DNA of 7,250 nucleotides from Pseudomonadota bacterium (lineage in GTDB: Bacteria > Pseudomonadota > Alphaproteobacteria > Rhizobiales > Aestuariivirgaceae), in NCBI GenBank assembly GCA_016522385.1, contig JAEKFU010000650.1:1-7250 (forward strand), written 5' to 3'. Positions 1 through 5,891 of this stretch are shown here, one piece after another. The translations under genes and the position numbers were made by a program. Each line of letters starts with the position of its first letter. Positions within the stretch are counted from its first letter, which is position 1. The notes under the pieces were generated by a model. The model worked only from the letters and a program-made list of their open reading frames with translations, was not told where the DNA came from and did no database searches.

Positions 1-2
1 GC

Positions 3-56
3 CTAAACGGGCTCGGTGTAACAACCGATGGCGATATTGTCGGCTATTACAAGTGA
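3..56 (+). CDS. Possible 3' end of an upstream gene (partial, C-terminal 17 codons)
   Basis: One frame is open from the window edge and ends at a TGA (54-56). It reads LNGLGVTTDGDIVGYYK, which looks like a compact protein C-terminus. The neighbouring frame, open from position 2 to 238, gives an arginine-, proline- and serine-rich sequence with no recognisable features and is less credible. The tail DGDIVGYY loosely resembles the 'G-x-I/V-V-G-Y' endings of HAF-type extracellular repeats, but 17 residues are too few to assign a family. The gene would lie in the same direction as the operon, but 312 bases and a separate promoter lie between them, so it is probably not part of it. That this is coding at all is an inference. 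Confidence 0.35.
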   Translation, partial: LNGLGVTTDGDIVGYYK

Positions 57-284
57 GTATTCTTGCTGACGACCTCCTACAGATCATTCCAAACAGATTG
101 AGTTTCCAGCAAACCGTCCTGCAACTAGGACCGGTCGATGAACCGCATCCCCGAAAACGGCTCACCGTCAGGCCGTTCGCCTTTGGGCCTTCCATGGAAA
201 TAGCCGATTCTCTCACCCTCCCCCTGTCATCTCATTGAACCTGTAGCAGGTCTTGGTATATCTGCCTCCCGTCGTGATGACCTC

Positions 285-312
285 TGGACTCAATGGTATG
301 TTGGTATATTAT
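285..312 (+). promoter_or_regulatory. Candidate sigma70-type promoter of the operon
   Basis: A -35-like TGGACT (285-290, 4 of 6 to TTGACA) is followed after 16 bases by a -10-like TATTAT (307-312, 5 of 6 to TATAAT). Transcription would start near 319-320 and give a leader of about 50 bases before the GTG at 369. The -10 lies inside the palindrome at 301-320, the arrangement expected for repression by steric exclusion. It was found by eye; alternative -10 hexamers one or two bases away (TATATT, 305-310) have a poorer -35 partner. Confidence 0.45.
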
Positions 313-320
313 TAGACCAA
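301..320. promoter_or_regulatory. Candidate GntR-family operator (20-bp imperfect palindrome)
   Basis: The sequence TTGGTATATTATTAGACCAA matches its own reverse complement at 16 of 20 positions, with perfect outer arms TTGGT/ACCAA. The half-sites TGGTATA and TAGACCA resemble the TGGTCTA/TAGACCA halves of known HutC-subfamily operators (NagR/DasR/PhnF-type, TGGTCTAGACCA). The centre is wider here: 10 bases separate TGGT from ACCA instead of 4. Additional TGGTAT half-sites lie at 254-259 and 294-299, the latter in an 8-base tandem with 302-309. The site lies 49 bases before the regulator's own start and over the candidate -10, so autoregulation of the whole operon is the inference. Confidence 0.6.
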
Positions 321-354
321 CTTGAGGCGGGGGCAAGCGGCCGATCACTTCAGC

Positions 355-361
355 AGGGGAG
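355..361 (+). promoter_or_regulatory. Ribosome binding site supporting the GTG start of the regulator
   Basis: AGGGGAG lies 7 bases before the GTG at 369. The next in-frame candidate, GTG at 429, has no comparable purine-rich stretch, so the longer form is preferred. Confidence 0.65.
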
Positions 362-368
362 TTCAAGA

Positions 369-1250
369 GTGGAGCGAGCACTGAGAGGCAGTCGGGAGGC
401 GCAGACAGCCGCACTCGGACGCAATCGTGTGTCGAGCTCTGCGCAGATCGGCCACGATCTCAAATCGCCACTCTATCATCAGATTTGTGTCGTCCTGAAG
501 TCTAAGATCCAGTCCGGTGAATTGGCCCTCGGTGCTTACCTACCGTCTGAAAACGAAATTGCCGTTGAGTTCTCCGTCTCAAGGATCACCGCCAAACGCG
601 CATTGAACGAACTTGCTCGTGCCGGGCTCGTAATACGCGAACAGGGCCGCGGCACGCGTGTCATTTCCCAGCCACCGCCGCCGCGCATCAAAGCCTCGGT
701 TGAGGGCTGGCTGGAGAACATGTCCGTGATGGCGCACACCACCAAAGTTGAGGTGCTTGAGTTCGGCTATTTGGCAGCAAATGCCGATGTCGCTGAAGCT
801 TTGTCCATAGCCGAAGGAGACACCGTCCAACGTGCGGTGCGGGTGCGCAGCCACAAAGGTGAATGCTTCTCCTATCTGACAACCCATATTCCAAAGGCGA
901 TCGGAGAAAGCTTCGGTGCTGGGGACATGGAGCGACTGCCGCTGCTGAGCCTCTTGGAGCGCAACGGGGTGACGGCCAGTTCAGCGCGCCAGATCATTTC
1001 CGCCACCGTTGCAGACACCACCGTTGCCGCCGCACTCGGCGTCGATGTCGGCGCACCACTGCTTGAGGTGCGCCGGGTGGTCTTCGATCAGGACGGGCGC
1101 GGTGTTGAATACATTCAGGCGCTCTACCGCCCGGACCGCTATCACTATGAAGTTTTGCTGAACCGGGTCTGCAATGACGGGGCTCACAGTTGGTCGCCGG
1201 TTGGCAACGCGGCCCTGTCCGGACATGACGCTGTCACAGGGACATCATAA
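369..1250 (+). CDS. GntR family transcriptional regulator, HutC subfamily (UTRA ligand domain)
   Basis: This is a 293-residue cytoplasmic DNA-binding regulator. Residues 33-99 form a typical GntR winged helix-turn-helix: SPLYHQI at the start, LPSENEIAVEFSVSRITAKR across the recognition helix, then LARAGLVIREQGRGTRV in the wing. Residues of about 115-265 match a UTRA effector domain, including the GDTVQRAVRVR strand, the PLLSLLERNGV segment, the AAALGVDVGAPLLEVRRVVFDQDGR core and the final QALYRPDRYHYEV strand. About 30 residues precede the HTH, longer than usual, but the GTG start has a good ribosome site. The next gene starts 26 bases downstream, so the two are probably co-transcribed. HutC-type members are generally repressors relieved by a pathway metabolite; here that would be the imported compound or an intermediate of the hydro-lyase reaction (inference). 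The family call is firm, the ligand is unknown. Confidence 0.93.
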   Translation: MERALRGSREAQTAALGRNRVSSSAQIGHDLKSPLYHQICVVLKSKIQSGELALGAYLPSENEIAVEFSVSRITAKRALNELARAGLVIREQGRGTRVISQPPPPRIKASVEGWLENMSVMAHTTKVEVLEFGYLAANADVAEALSIAEGDTVQRAVRVRSHKGECFSYLTTHIPKAIGESFGAGDMERLPLLSLLERNGVTASSARQIISATVADTTVAAALGVDVGAPLLEVRRVVFDQDGRGVEYIQALYRPDRYHYEVLLNRVCNDGAHSWSPVGNAALSGHDAVTGTS

Positions 1251-1276
1251 GGATTTGTAAAAAGGGAGAACGAGCC

Positions 1277-2506
1277 ATGACAGACAAGACAAGAATCAAT
1301 CTCGACCGCCGCCAGCTGGTCGCCGGCACGGCCGCCGTCGCCGCAACGACAACATTGGGCCTACCGCACATTGCTAAAGCTGCTGACGTCGTCAAGATCG
1401 GCCTCATTCACCCCGTGACGGGTTTCCTGCAGTTTTCCGGCAGCCAGTGTCGCTTTGGCGCCCAGCTCGCTATCGAAGAGATCAACAAGACGGGCGGCAT
1501 AAAGTCGATGGGCGGCGCGATGCTGGAAGCGGTTGTCGGCGATGCCCAGTCCAAGGCCGAAGTTGGGGCCCAAGAGGTTACCAAAATGCAAGAAGCCGGC
1601 GTTGCCGCCATCGTCGGCGCCTATTCTTCCGGCATTTCGACGGCAACCACCCAAGAAGCCGCCAAGCACGGCATCCCCCATGTCGTTGATGTCGGCGTTT
1701 CCGACAAGATCGTTAGCCGCGGCCTCGCCAATACTTTCCGCTTCGGCCCCGGCTTCGGCGTCATCGCCAAGCAGGGTGTCGCCAGCCTCATCGAGCTCAA
1801 CGAGGCCGCCGGCAAACCGGTCAAGACCGTCGCGATCGTCCATGAGAACTCGACACCGTTCGGCACCGGCATTGCTAAGCTGATGACCAACGGTTTGAAG
1901 AACGCCGGTTTCGAGATCATCGAAACACTTGGGCATCCGTCCCCGAACCGGGATTTCTCCAACATCGTCCTCAAGCTGAAATCCGCCAATGCCGATCTGG
2001 TGATCCCATCCAACTATTACAACGAATATGTGCTGCTCGCCCGCACCATGCAGCGCCAGCGCGTTGAGCCGAAAGCTATCTATTCCGTGCTCGGTGGAGC
2101 CGCCTCGCAATACAAGTTCCTCAAGGAATTTCCCGAAGCGGCCCAATACATCATGGACTGCAATCACTGGTTTAACCCCAAGAACCCCAAGGCGCTTGAG
2201 GTTCGCCAGGCAACGCGTGATGCCGGAAAATTCTTCAACTACGAGGTGTTCCTAGCCTACACCGCCGTGATGTTTGTCGCAGATGCAATGGAACGCGCCG
2301 GATCGGCCGAACGCGCCAAAGTCACCGAGGCACTGGCCGGCAGCACCTGGGACGGGCACATTATGCCTTACGGCCCGACCAAGATTGAGAACGGCCAGAA
2401 CACGGGTGCCCGGCCGCTCAATACACAGATCATCGGCAATGAGATCGAAGTGATTGCACCAGCCGAATATGCCACGGCAAAGGCCGCTTTCCCGCGCCCA
2501 ACCTAA
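1277..2506 (+). CDS. Periplasmic solute-binding protein of a LIV/HAAT-type ABC importer
   Basis: This 409-residue protein is a type I periplasmic binding protein of the LivJ/LivK (Peripla_BP_6) group, which captures substrate and delivers it to the LivHM permeases. Residues 1-36 form a signal peptide with a twin arginine (DRRQLVAG, R11-R12), an alanine/threonine-rich hydrophobic stretch and an AKA-AD cleavage site near residue 35; the RR pair suggests Tat export, though Sec is possible. The mature protein starts VVKIGLIHPVTG, the usual first strand of the family. GDAQSK (88-93), VAAIVGAYSSGIS (109-121) and the HENSTPFG/NRDFSNIV region follow the standard bilobal order. The length is normal. 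The ribosome site AGGGAG (1263-1268) lies 8 bases before the ATG. Family members bind branched-chain amino acids, but also amides, urea, aromatic acids and other small carboxylates, so the ligand must be inferred from context. The adjacent hydro-lyase argues for a carboxylic acid rather than leucine. Confidence 0.93.
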   Translation: MTDKTRINLDRRQLVAGTAAVAATTTLGLPHIAKAADVVKIGLIHPVTGFLQFSGSQCRFGAQLAIEEINKTGGIKSMGGAMLEAVVGDAQSKAEVGAQEVTKMQEAGVAAIVGAYSSGISTATTQEAAKHGIPHVVDVGVSDKIVSRGLANTFRFGPGFGVIAKQGVASLIELNEAAGKPVKTVAIVHENSTPFGTGIAKLMTNGLKNAGFEIIETLGHPSPNRDFSNIVLKLKSANADLVIPSNYYNEYVLLARTMQRQRVEPKAIYSVLGGAASQYKFLKEFPEAAQYIMDCNHWFNPKNPKALEVRQATRDAGKFFNYEVFLAYTAVMFVADAMERAGSAERAKVTEALAGSTWDGHIMPYGPTKIENGQNTGARPLNTQIIGNEIEVIAPAEYATAKAAFPRPT

Positions 2507-2522
2507 CCCGGTACCGAACCGA

Positions 2523-2551
2523 CCGGCAGGCACCTTGTTGTGTCCGGCCGG
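2523..2551 (+). promoter_or_regulatory. Intercistronic stem-loop between binding-protein and permease genes
   Basis: The arms 2523-2533 (ccggcaggcac) and 2540-2551 (gtgtccggccgg) pair over 10 base pairs with one A/G mismatch and one bulged T, closing a 6-base loop (cttgtt). No T-run follows, so it is not a classic intrinsic terminator. It sits in the only sizeable gap (74 bases) of an otherwise packed operon, directly after the binding-protein gene. In other ABC-importer operons, hairpins in this position protect the upstream message from 3' decay or attenuate readthrough, giving more binding protein than permease. That role here is an inference. Confidence 0.5.
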
Positions 2552-2580
2552 CAGCGACGGTCCCTTCTATAGATCGGCAT

Positions 2581-3453
2581 ATGTACGATCCTTCGATCAT
2601 AGCGGCTTCGATCATCAACGGTTTGATGACCGGTGCGATCTATTCGCTGGTCGCGCTCGGCCTGACGCTCATCTATGGCGTTCTGCACATAATCAATTTT
2701 GCTCATGGTTCGCTGTTGATGCTGTGCATGTATGGTGTGTGGTTTCTGTATGCCCAGGCCGGCATCGATCCTTATCTGGCACTGCCGCTCGTTGCCGCCG
2801 GCGCATTTTGCCTCGGCTATGGTCTGCAGCGCTCAGTCATCGGTAAAACCAGCCATGGACGCGATGAGATCATTCTGCTCGTCACGCTTGGCGTTTCGAT
2901 CATCATCGAGAACATTGCCCTGTTCGCTTTCACAGCCAACGAACGCGTCGTGCAGGTCCCCTATGATATTGATGGCATCGACCTCGGTATCACGTTCCTT
3001 GTGGTCCCGCAGATCGCCGCCTTTGTTGCCTCGCTCGCCATCACCGCAGCACTCTGGCTGTTCATTGCACGCACCTACACGGGTAAGGCCATCCGCGCCG
3101 TCGCCAAGGAGCGTCAGGGCGCCCGTCTCGTTGGTGTCAATGTCGACCACATCTTTGCGGTCAGTTTCGGGATCGGCACCGCGTGCCTTGGCGCCGCCGC
3201 CTGCCTTCTGGCGCCGACCTTTCCGATCTCGCCACAGATCGGATACATCTTCGTGCTGATCGCATTCACCGTAGTCGTGCTCGGCGGCATGGGCAGTTTT
3301 GTCGGCGCACTCATCGGTGGTTTCATCATCGGTGTCACTGAGTCGCTCGGTGGCCTGTTCTTTGGCGAAAGCCTCGGCAAACTTGGCATATCGTTGATCT
3401 TCATCCTTATTCTGCTGTTCCGCCCGACCGGTTTGTTCGGACAACGAATGTGA
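2581..3453 (+). CDS. livH: LivH-like inner-membrane permease of the ABC importer
   Basis: This 290-residue, very hydrophobic protein belongs to the BPD_transp_2 family and forms half of the membrane channel with the LivM-like partner. The N-terminal hallmark GLTLIYGVLHIINFAHG (27-43) is diagnostic of LivH. Several membrane helices follow, and the cytoplasmic coupling segment AKERQGARLVGVN (175-187) contacts the ATPases. The end has the usual VVLGGMGSFVGALIGGFIIGV and LLFRPTGLFGQ signatures. Length is typical. No clear Shine-Dalgarno motif precedes the ATG; the bases before it are pyrimidine-rich or lack a GGAG core, and no better in-frame start is visible. Only 10 bases separate its stop from livM. 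The lack of a strong ribosome site, together with the upstream stem-loop, fits lower expression than the binding protein. Confidence 0.93.
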   Translation: MYDPSIIAASIINGLMTGAIYSLVALGLTLIYGVLHIINFAHGSLLMLCMYGVWFLYAQAGIDPYLALPLVAAGAFCLGYGLQRSVIGKTSHGRDEIILLVTLGVSIIIENIALFAFTANERVVQVPYDIDGIDLGITFLVVPQIAAFVASLAITAALWLFIARTYTGKAIRAVAKERQGARLVGVNVDHIFAVSFGIGTACLGAAACLLAPTFPISPQIGYIFVLIAFTVVVLGGMGSFVGALIGGFIIGVTESLGGLFFGESLGKLGISLIFILILLFRPTGLFGQRM

Positions 3454-3463
3454 TGGCCGCTGC

Positions 3464-4459
3464 ATGAAGAAAAATTCGACATTCTGGCTCTTCTTCGCCG
3501 TCCTGGTCGTTGCTGCGTTGGCTGCACCACTGGCCATCGCATCGACCTTCTGGATTGATTTTCTTACCCTGACCCTGTTCTTGGCGGTACTCGGCCAGGG
3601 CTGGAACATCCTTGGCGGCTATGGCGGCCAGTTCTCGTTTGGCCATGCAGTATTCTTCGGCACCGGTGCCTATCTTCAGGTCATCCTGCAGGCCAAACTT
3701 GGCTTCAATCCCTGGGCGGCAATTCCGTTTGCTATCCTTGGTGGCATCGTGATCGGCGCCTTCACCGGTTTCCTGAGCTTTCGTTACGGTCTTAGAGGTT
3801 CATATTTTGCCCTGATTACCCTGGCTTTTGCCGAGGCCTTCCGGGTTCTGGCAACATCGGCCGATGCGATCACCGATGGTGGCCAGGGCATCTACATCAC
3901 TCTCAATCAGGACCCCACAAAGGCCCTAGCGACGCTGCAGTTCGGTGCAGGCAATGGATATTACTACTGCGCGGTGATTATCACGGTGATTTCTCTGCTA
4001 ATCGCCTTTTGGATCGAGAATTCCCGCTTCGGTGCGCAACTCGTCGCCATTCGTGAGGATGAGGATGCCGCAGAGGCCATCGGTGTCAACGCCTTCAAGG
4101 TCAAAATGCAGGCGATCTGCTTGTCGGGCGCGATCACTGCCTTCGGTGGTGTTTTCTATGCCCAGAAGTTCTTGTTCATGGATCCGAACATTGCCTACGG
4201 CCCGGTCAAGTCGGTCGAGATGCTGGTCATGCCGATTATCGGCGGTATGGGTACAATCTTTGGCCCGCTGGTCGGCTCATTCTTCCTCCATACACTTGGC
4301 GAAGTTTCAAAACATGCAGCCCATGAACTGGTCGGCGATCGTCCCGGCCTTGACCTCATCGTCTACGGCATCGCGCTGGTCCTCATCCTCGCCCTGCTAC
4401 CAAACGGGCTGGTCGGTCTGATCCGCAGATTGTTCCGGCGGGAGGTTTCGCGTGCTTGA
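3464..4459 (+). CDS. livM: LivM-like inner-membrane permease of the ABC importer
   Basis: This is a 331-residue membrane protein of the BPD_transp_2 family, the second half of the translocation channel. Residues 7-26 and 33-50 are the first hydrophobic helices, followed by the LivM hallmark GGYGGQFSFGHAVFFGTGAY from residue 51. The FRYGLRGSYFALITLAFAEA segment, the coupling motif AIREDEDAAEAIGVN (195-209) and the late VEMLVMPIIGGMGTIFGP block are all characteristic. The C-terminus is a hydrophobic helix ending LLPNGLVGLIRRLFRRE. Length is normal for the shorter LivM group. No strong ribosome site is seen before the ATG, so translation may depend on coupling to livH, whose stop lies 10 bases upstream. 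Its last codons overlap the start of livG by 8 bases. Confidence 0.93.
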   Translation: MKKNSTFWLFFAVLVVAALAAPLAIASTFWIDFLTLTLFLAVLGQGWNILGGYGGQFSFGHAVFFGTGAYLQVILQAKLGFNPWAAIPFAILGGIVIGAFTGFLSFRYGLRGSYFALITLAFAEAFRVLATSADAITDGGQGIYITLNQDPTKALATLQFGAGNGYYYCAVIITVISLLIAFWIENSRFGAQLVAIREDEDAAEAIGVNAFKVKMQAICLSGAITAFGGVFYAQKFLFMDPNIAYGPVKSVEMLVMPIIGGMGTIFGPLVGSFFLHTLGEVSKHAAHELVGDRPGLDLIVYGIALVLILALLPNGLVGLIRRLFRREVSRA

Positions 4460-5195
4460 AGCCCGTGGCATCACCAAACGCTTTGGCGGCCTGGTGGCCG
4501 TTCGCCAGGCTGACCTGACCGCAAACCCTGGCGAGATCGTTGCGTTAATCGGACCGAACGGCGCCGGCAAGACGACATGTTTTGCCATGTTGTCAGGCTT
4601 CCTCAAACCGGATGAAGGTTCCGTTCATTTTGCCGGCGCCGATATTACCGGCCTCAAGCCACATGCAATTTGCGCCCGCGGCATGGTCCGCACCTTCCAG
4701 ATTGTCAAACCCTTCGCTCATCTCTCGGTGCGCGAGAACATTGCCGTTGGCGCCCATGCCCGAATTGCTGATCGAGCAGCCGCACTAGATCAGGCGGCCA
4801 GCATCGCCGGACGGGTCGGCATGTCACACATGCTTGACCAGCAAGCCTCGGCACTGACCGTTGCCGGTCGCAAACGGCTCGAACTCGCCCGGGCGCTGGC
4901 CACCGAACCTAAGCTTCTGCTGCTCGATGAAGTCATGGCTGGCCTCAATGCATCAGAGATCAGTGGGATCGTCGAGCACATCAAGGCGATCCGCGATGGC
5001 GGCGTTACCATCGTCTTGATCGAACATGTCATGCAAGCGGTTATGAGCCTGTCGGATCGCGCCTACGTGTTGAACAACGGCGCTGTGATCGCCACAGGCA
5101 CACCAAACGAAATTGCAACTGATCCGGCCGTTATCGAAGCCTATCTCGGGCATGGTGCCGCAGCTCGGCTCGCTACCGGAGGCGTTCATGCTTGA
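4452..5195 (+). CDS. livG: LivG-like ATPase of the ABC importer
   Basis: This 247-residue cytoplasmic nucleotide-binding subunit powers the LivHM channel as a heterodimer with LivF. Walker A is GPNGAGKTT (34-42), the Q-loop glutamine is Q83 (RTFQ), Walker B is LLLLDE (155-160) and the H-loop is H192 (IVLIEH). The ABC signature is the unusual LTVAG (135-139) followed by RKRLELARAL in place of LSGGQ/LSYGQ, and the segment after Walker B is VMAGLN rather than PAAGLN. These departures recur in part of the LivG family and do not by themselves imply inactivity. The GTG start is supported by GGAGG (4441-4445) six bases upstream and overlaps the livM stop by 8 bases, so translational coupling is likely. 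The C-terminal LivG extension (IEAYLGHG) is present. Confidence 0.94.
   Translation: MLEARGITKRFGGLVAVRQADLTANPGEIVALIGPNGAGKTTCFAMLSGFLKPDEGSVHFAGADITGLKPHAICARGMVRTFQIVKPFAHLSVRENIAVGAHARIADRAAALDQAASIAGRVGMSHMLDQQASALTVAGRKRLELARALATEPKLLLLDEVMAGLNASEISGIVEHIKAIRDGGVTIVLIEHVMQAVMSLSDRAYVLNNGAVIATGTPNEIATDPAVIEAYLGHGAAARLATGGVHA
5178..5182 (+). promoter_or_regulatory. Ribosome binding site fixing the livF start at 5188
   Basis: GGAGG lies 5 bases before the ATG at 5188. The same frame is open further upstream to a possible start at 5113, but those 25 extra residues have no family counterpart and lie inside livG, so the short form is chosen. Confidence 0.75.
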
Positions 5196-5889
5196 GGTTC
5201 GCGACATGGTCGCCGGCTATGGTGAAGTCAAGGTCTTGCATGGCGTTTCACTGGATGTTGGGCCGGGAGAGGTCGTCGCCTTGCTCGGCTCTAACGGTGC
5301 CGGCAAATCGACCCTCAACAACAATATTTCAGGCATCTTCCGCCCGTTTGCCGGTATGGTGATCTTCGAGGGACAAGACATTTCCGGCGCGCGGCCCGAA
5401 ACAACCGTTGACCTCGGCATCATCCAGGTGCCTGAAGGCCGCCGGGTTTTCCCGAACATGTCCGTGCGCGACAACCTGGAGATGGGCGCCTATCGCCGCG
5501 CCCGCGCCCGCCGTACACAGAACATAGACCGGATCGCCGGAATTTTTCCGCGCATTGCCGAACGCATCGACCAGCTGGCCGGCACCCTATCTGGCGGCGA
5601 ACAGCAGATGCTGGCGATTGGCCGAAGCCTGATGGCCGAACCGCGCCTGCTCATTCTCGACGAGCCGTCGCTCGGCCTTTCGCCACTGCTGGTTGAGGAA
5701 ATGTTCGCGCTCATCCACCAGCTCCATGCCGATGGACTATCGATTCTCTTGGTCGAACAGAATGTGGTCCAGTCTCTCGAAATCGCCAATCGCGGGTATG
5801 TCCTTGAAAACGGCAAGGTGGCAATGTCCGGGCCGGCCAGCAACCTGCTGCAAGATGAAGGCCTGAGACGATCTTATCTAGGAATGTGA
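5188..5889 (+). CDS. livF: LivF-like ATPase of the ABC importer
   Basis: This 233-residue cytoplasmic ATPase pairs with LivG. It starts MLEVRDMVAGYGEVKVLHGV as LivF proteins do. Walker A is GSNGAGKST (34-42), the Q-loop is Q80 in IIQVPEGRRVFPNMSV (a LivF hallmark), the signature is LSGGEQQMLAIGRSL (from 134) and Walker B is LLILDEPSLGLSP (from 154). The H-loop position carries glutamine (VEQN, Q191), which is usual in LivF. The sequence after Walker A reads LNNNISG, where LivF more often has a threonine-rich LKTISG-type stretch; this is a minor oddity. The ATG overlaps the livG stop by 8 bases, the same arrangement as livM/livG. Its stop codon lies 2 bases before the next gene's ATG. Confidence 0.94.
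   Translation: MLEVRDMVAGYGEVKVLHGVSLDVGPGEVVALLGSNGAGKSTLNNNISGIFRPFAGMVIFEGQDISGARPETTVDLGIIQVPEGRRVFPNMSVRDNLEMGAYRRARARRTQNIDRIAGIFPRIAERIDQLAGTLSGGEQQMLAIGRSLMAEPRLLILDEPSLGLSPLLVEEMFALIHQLHADGLSILLVEQNVVQSLEIANRGYVLENGKVAMSGPASNLLQDEGLRRSYLGM
5880..5883 (+). promoter_or_regulatory. Ribosome binding site deciding the hydro-lyase start
   Basis: AGGA lies 8 bases before the ATG at 5892 but only 2 bases before the in-frame GTG at 5886. The ATG is therefore preferred, shortening the protein by two residues. Confidence 0.55.
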
Positions 5890-5891
5890 CG

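Larger units (their letters stand above)
57..368. other. Intergenic leader upstream of the operon
   Basis: This 312-base stretch has no convincing gene on either strand. The 61-codon frame at 53-238 and the reverse-strand frame at 232-414 have no recognisable protein features, and the latter runs through the promoter/operator region. The AT-rich part at about 290-320 contrasts with the GC-rich surroundings, as expected for a promoter. A short inverted repeat (156-161 aacggc with 172-177 gccgtt, 10-base loop) could be a weak terminator for an upstream gene, but no T-run follows it. Confidence 0.7.

Noticed and set aside
156..177. Inverted repeat aacggc/gccgtt as a terminator for an upstream gene
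   Set aside because: Only 6 bp with a 10-base loop and no T-tract, about 100 bases past the putative stop; too weak to list as a terminator.
190..199. Perfect 10-bp palindrome ttccatggaa
   Set aside because: Short, isolated and far from the promoter core; expected by chance at this length.
53..238. 61-codon plus-strand open frame beginning at a GTG after the left-edge stop
   Set aside because: It has no ribosome site, no recognisable domain and an atypical composition; the frame is also open upstream to the edge, so the GTG is arbitrary.
232..414. Reverse-strand 60-codon frame over the leader
   Set aside because: It runs through the promoter/operator region and into the regulator gene, and its protein shows nothing recognisable.
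1361..2167. Long reverse-strand open frame (268 codons) inside the binding-protein gene
   Set aside because: It is a shadow of a GC-rich gene; the plus-strand protein is a clear full-length family member and the antisense product has no family features.
2833..3609. Long reverse-strand open frame (258 codons) across livH and livM
   Set aside because: The product is very rich in D, E and A in the pattern expected from antisense reading of membrane-protein codons; both plus-strand genes are secure.
5113..5187. Upstream extension of livF by 25 residues
   Set aside because: It lies inside livG, has no homology-like features, and the ATG at 5188 has a strong GGAGG at 5-base spacing and the canonical LivF start.
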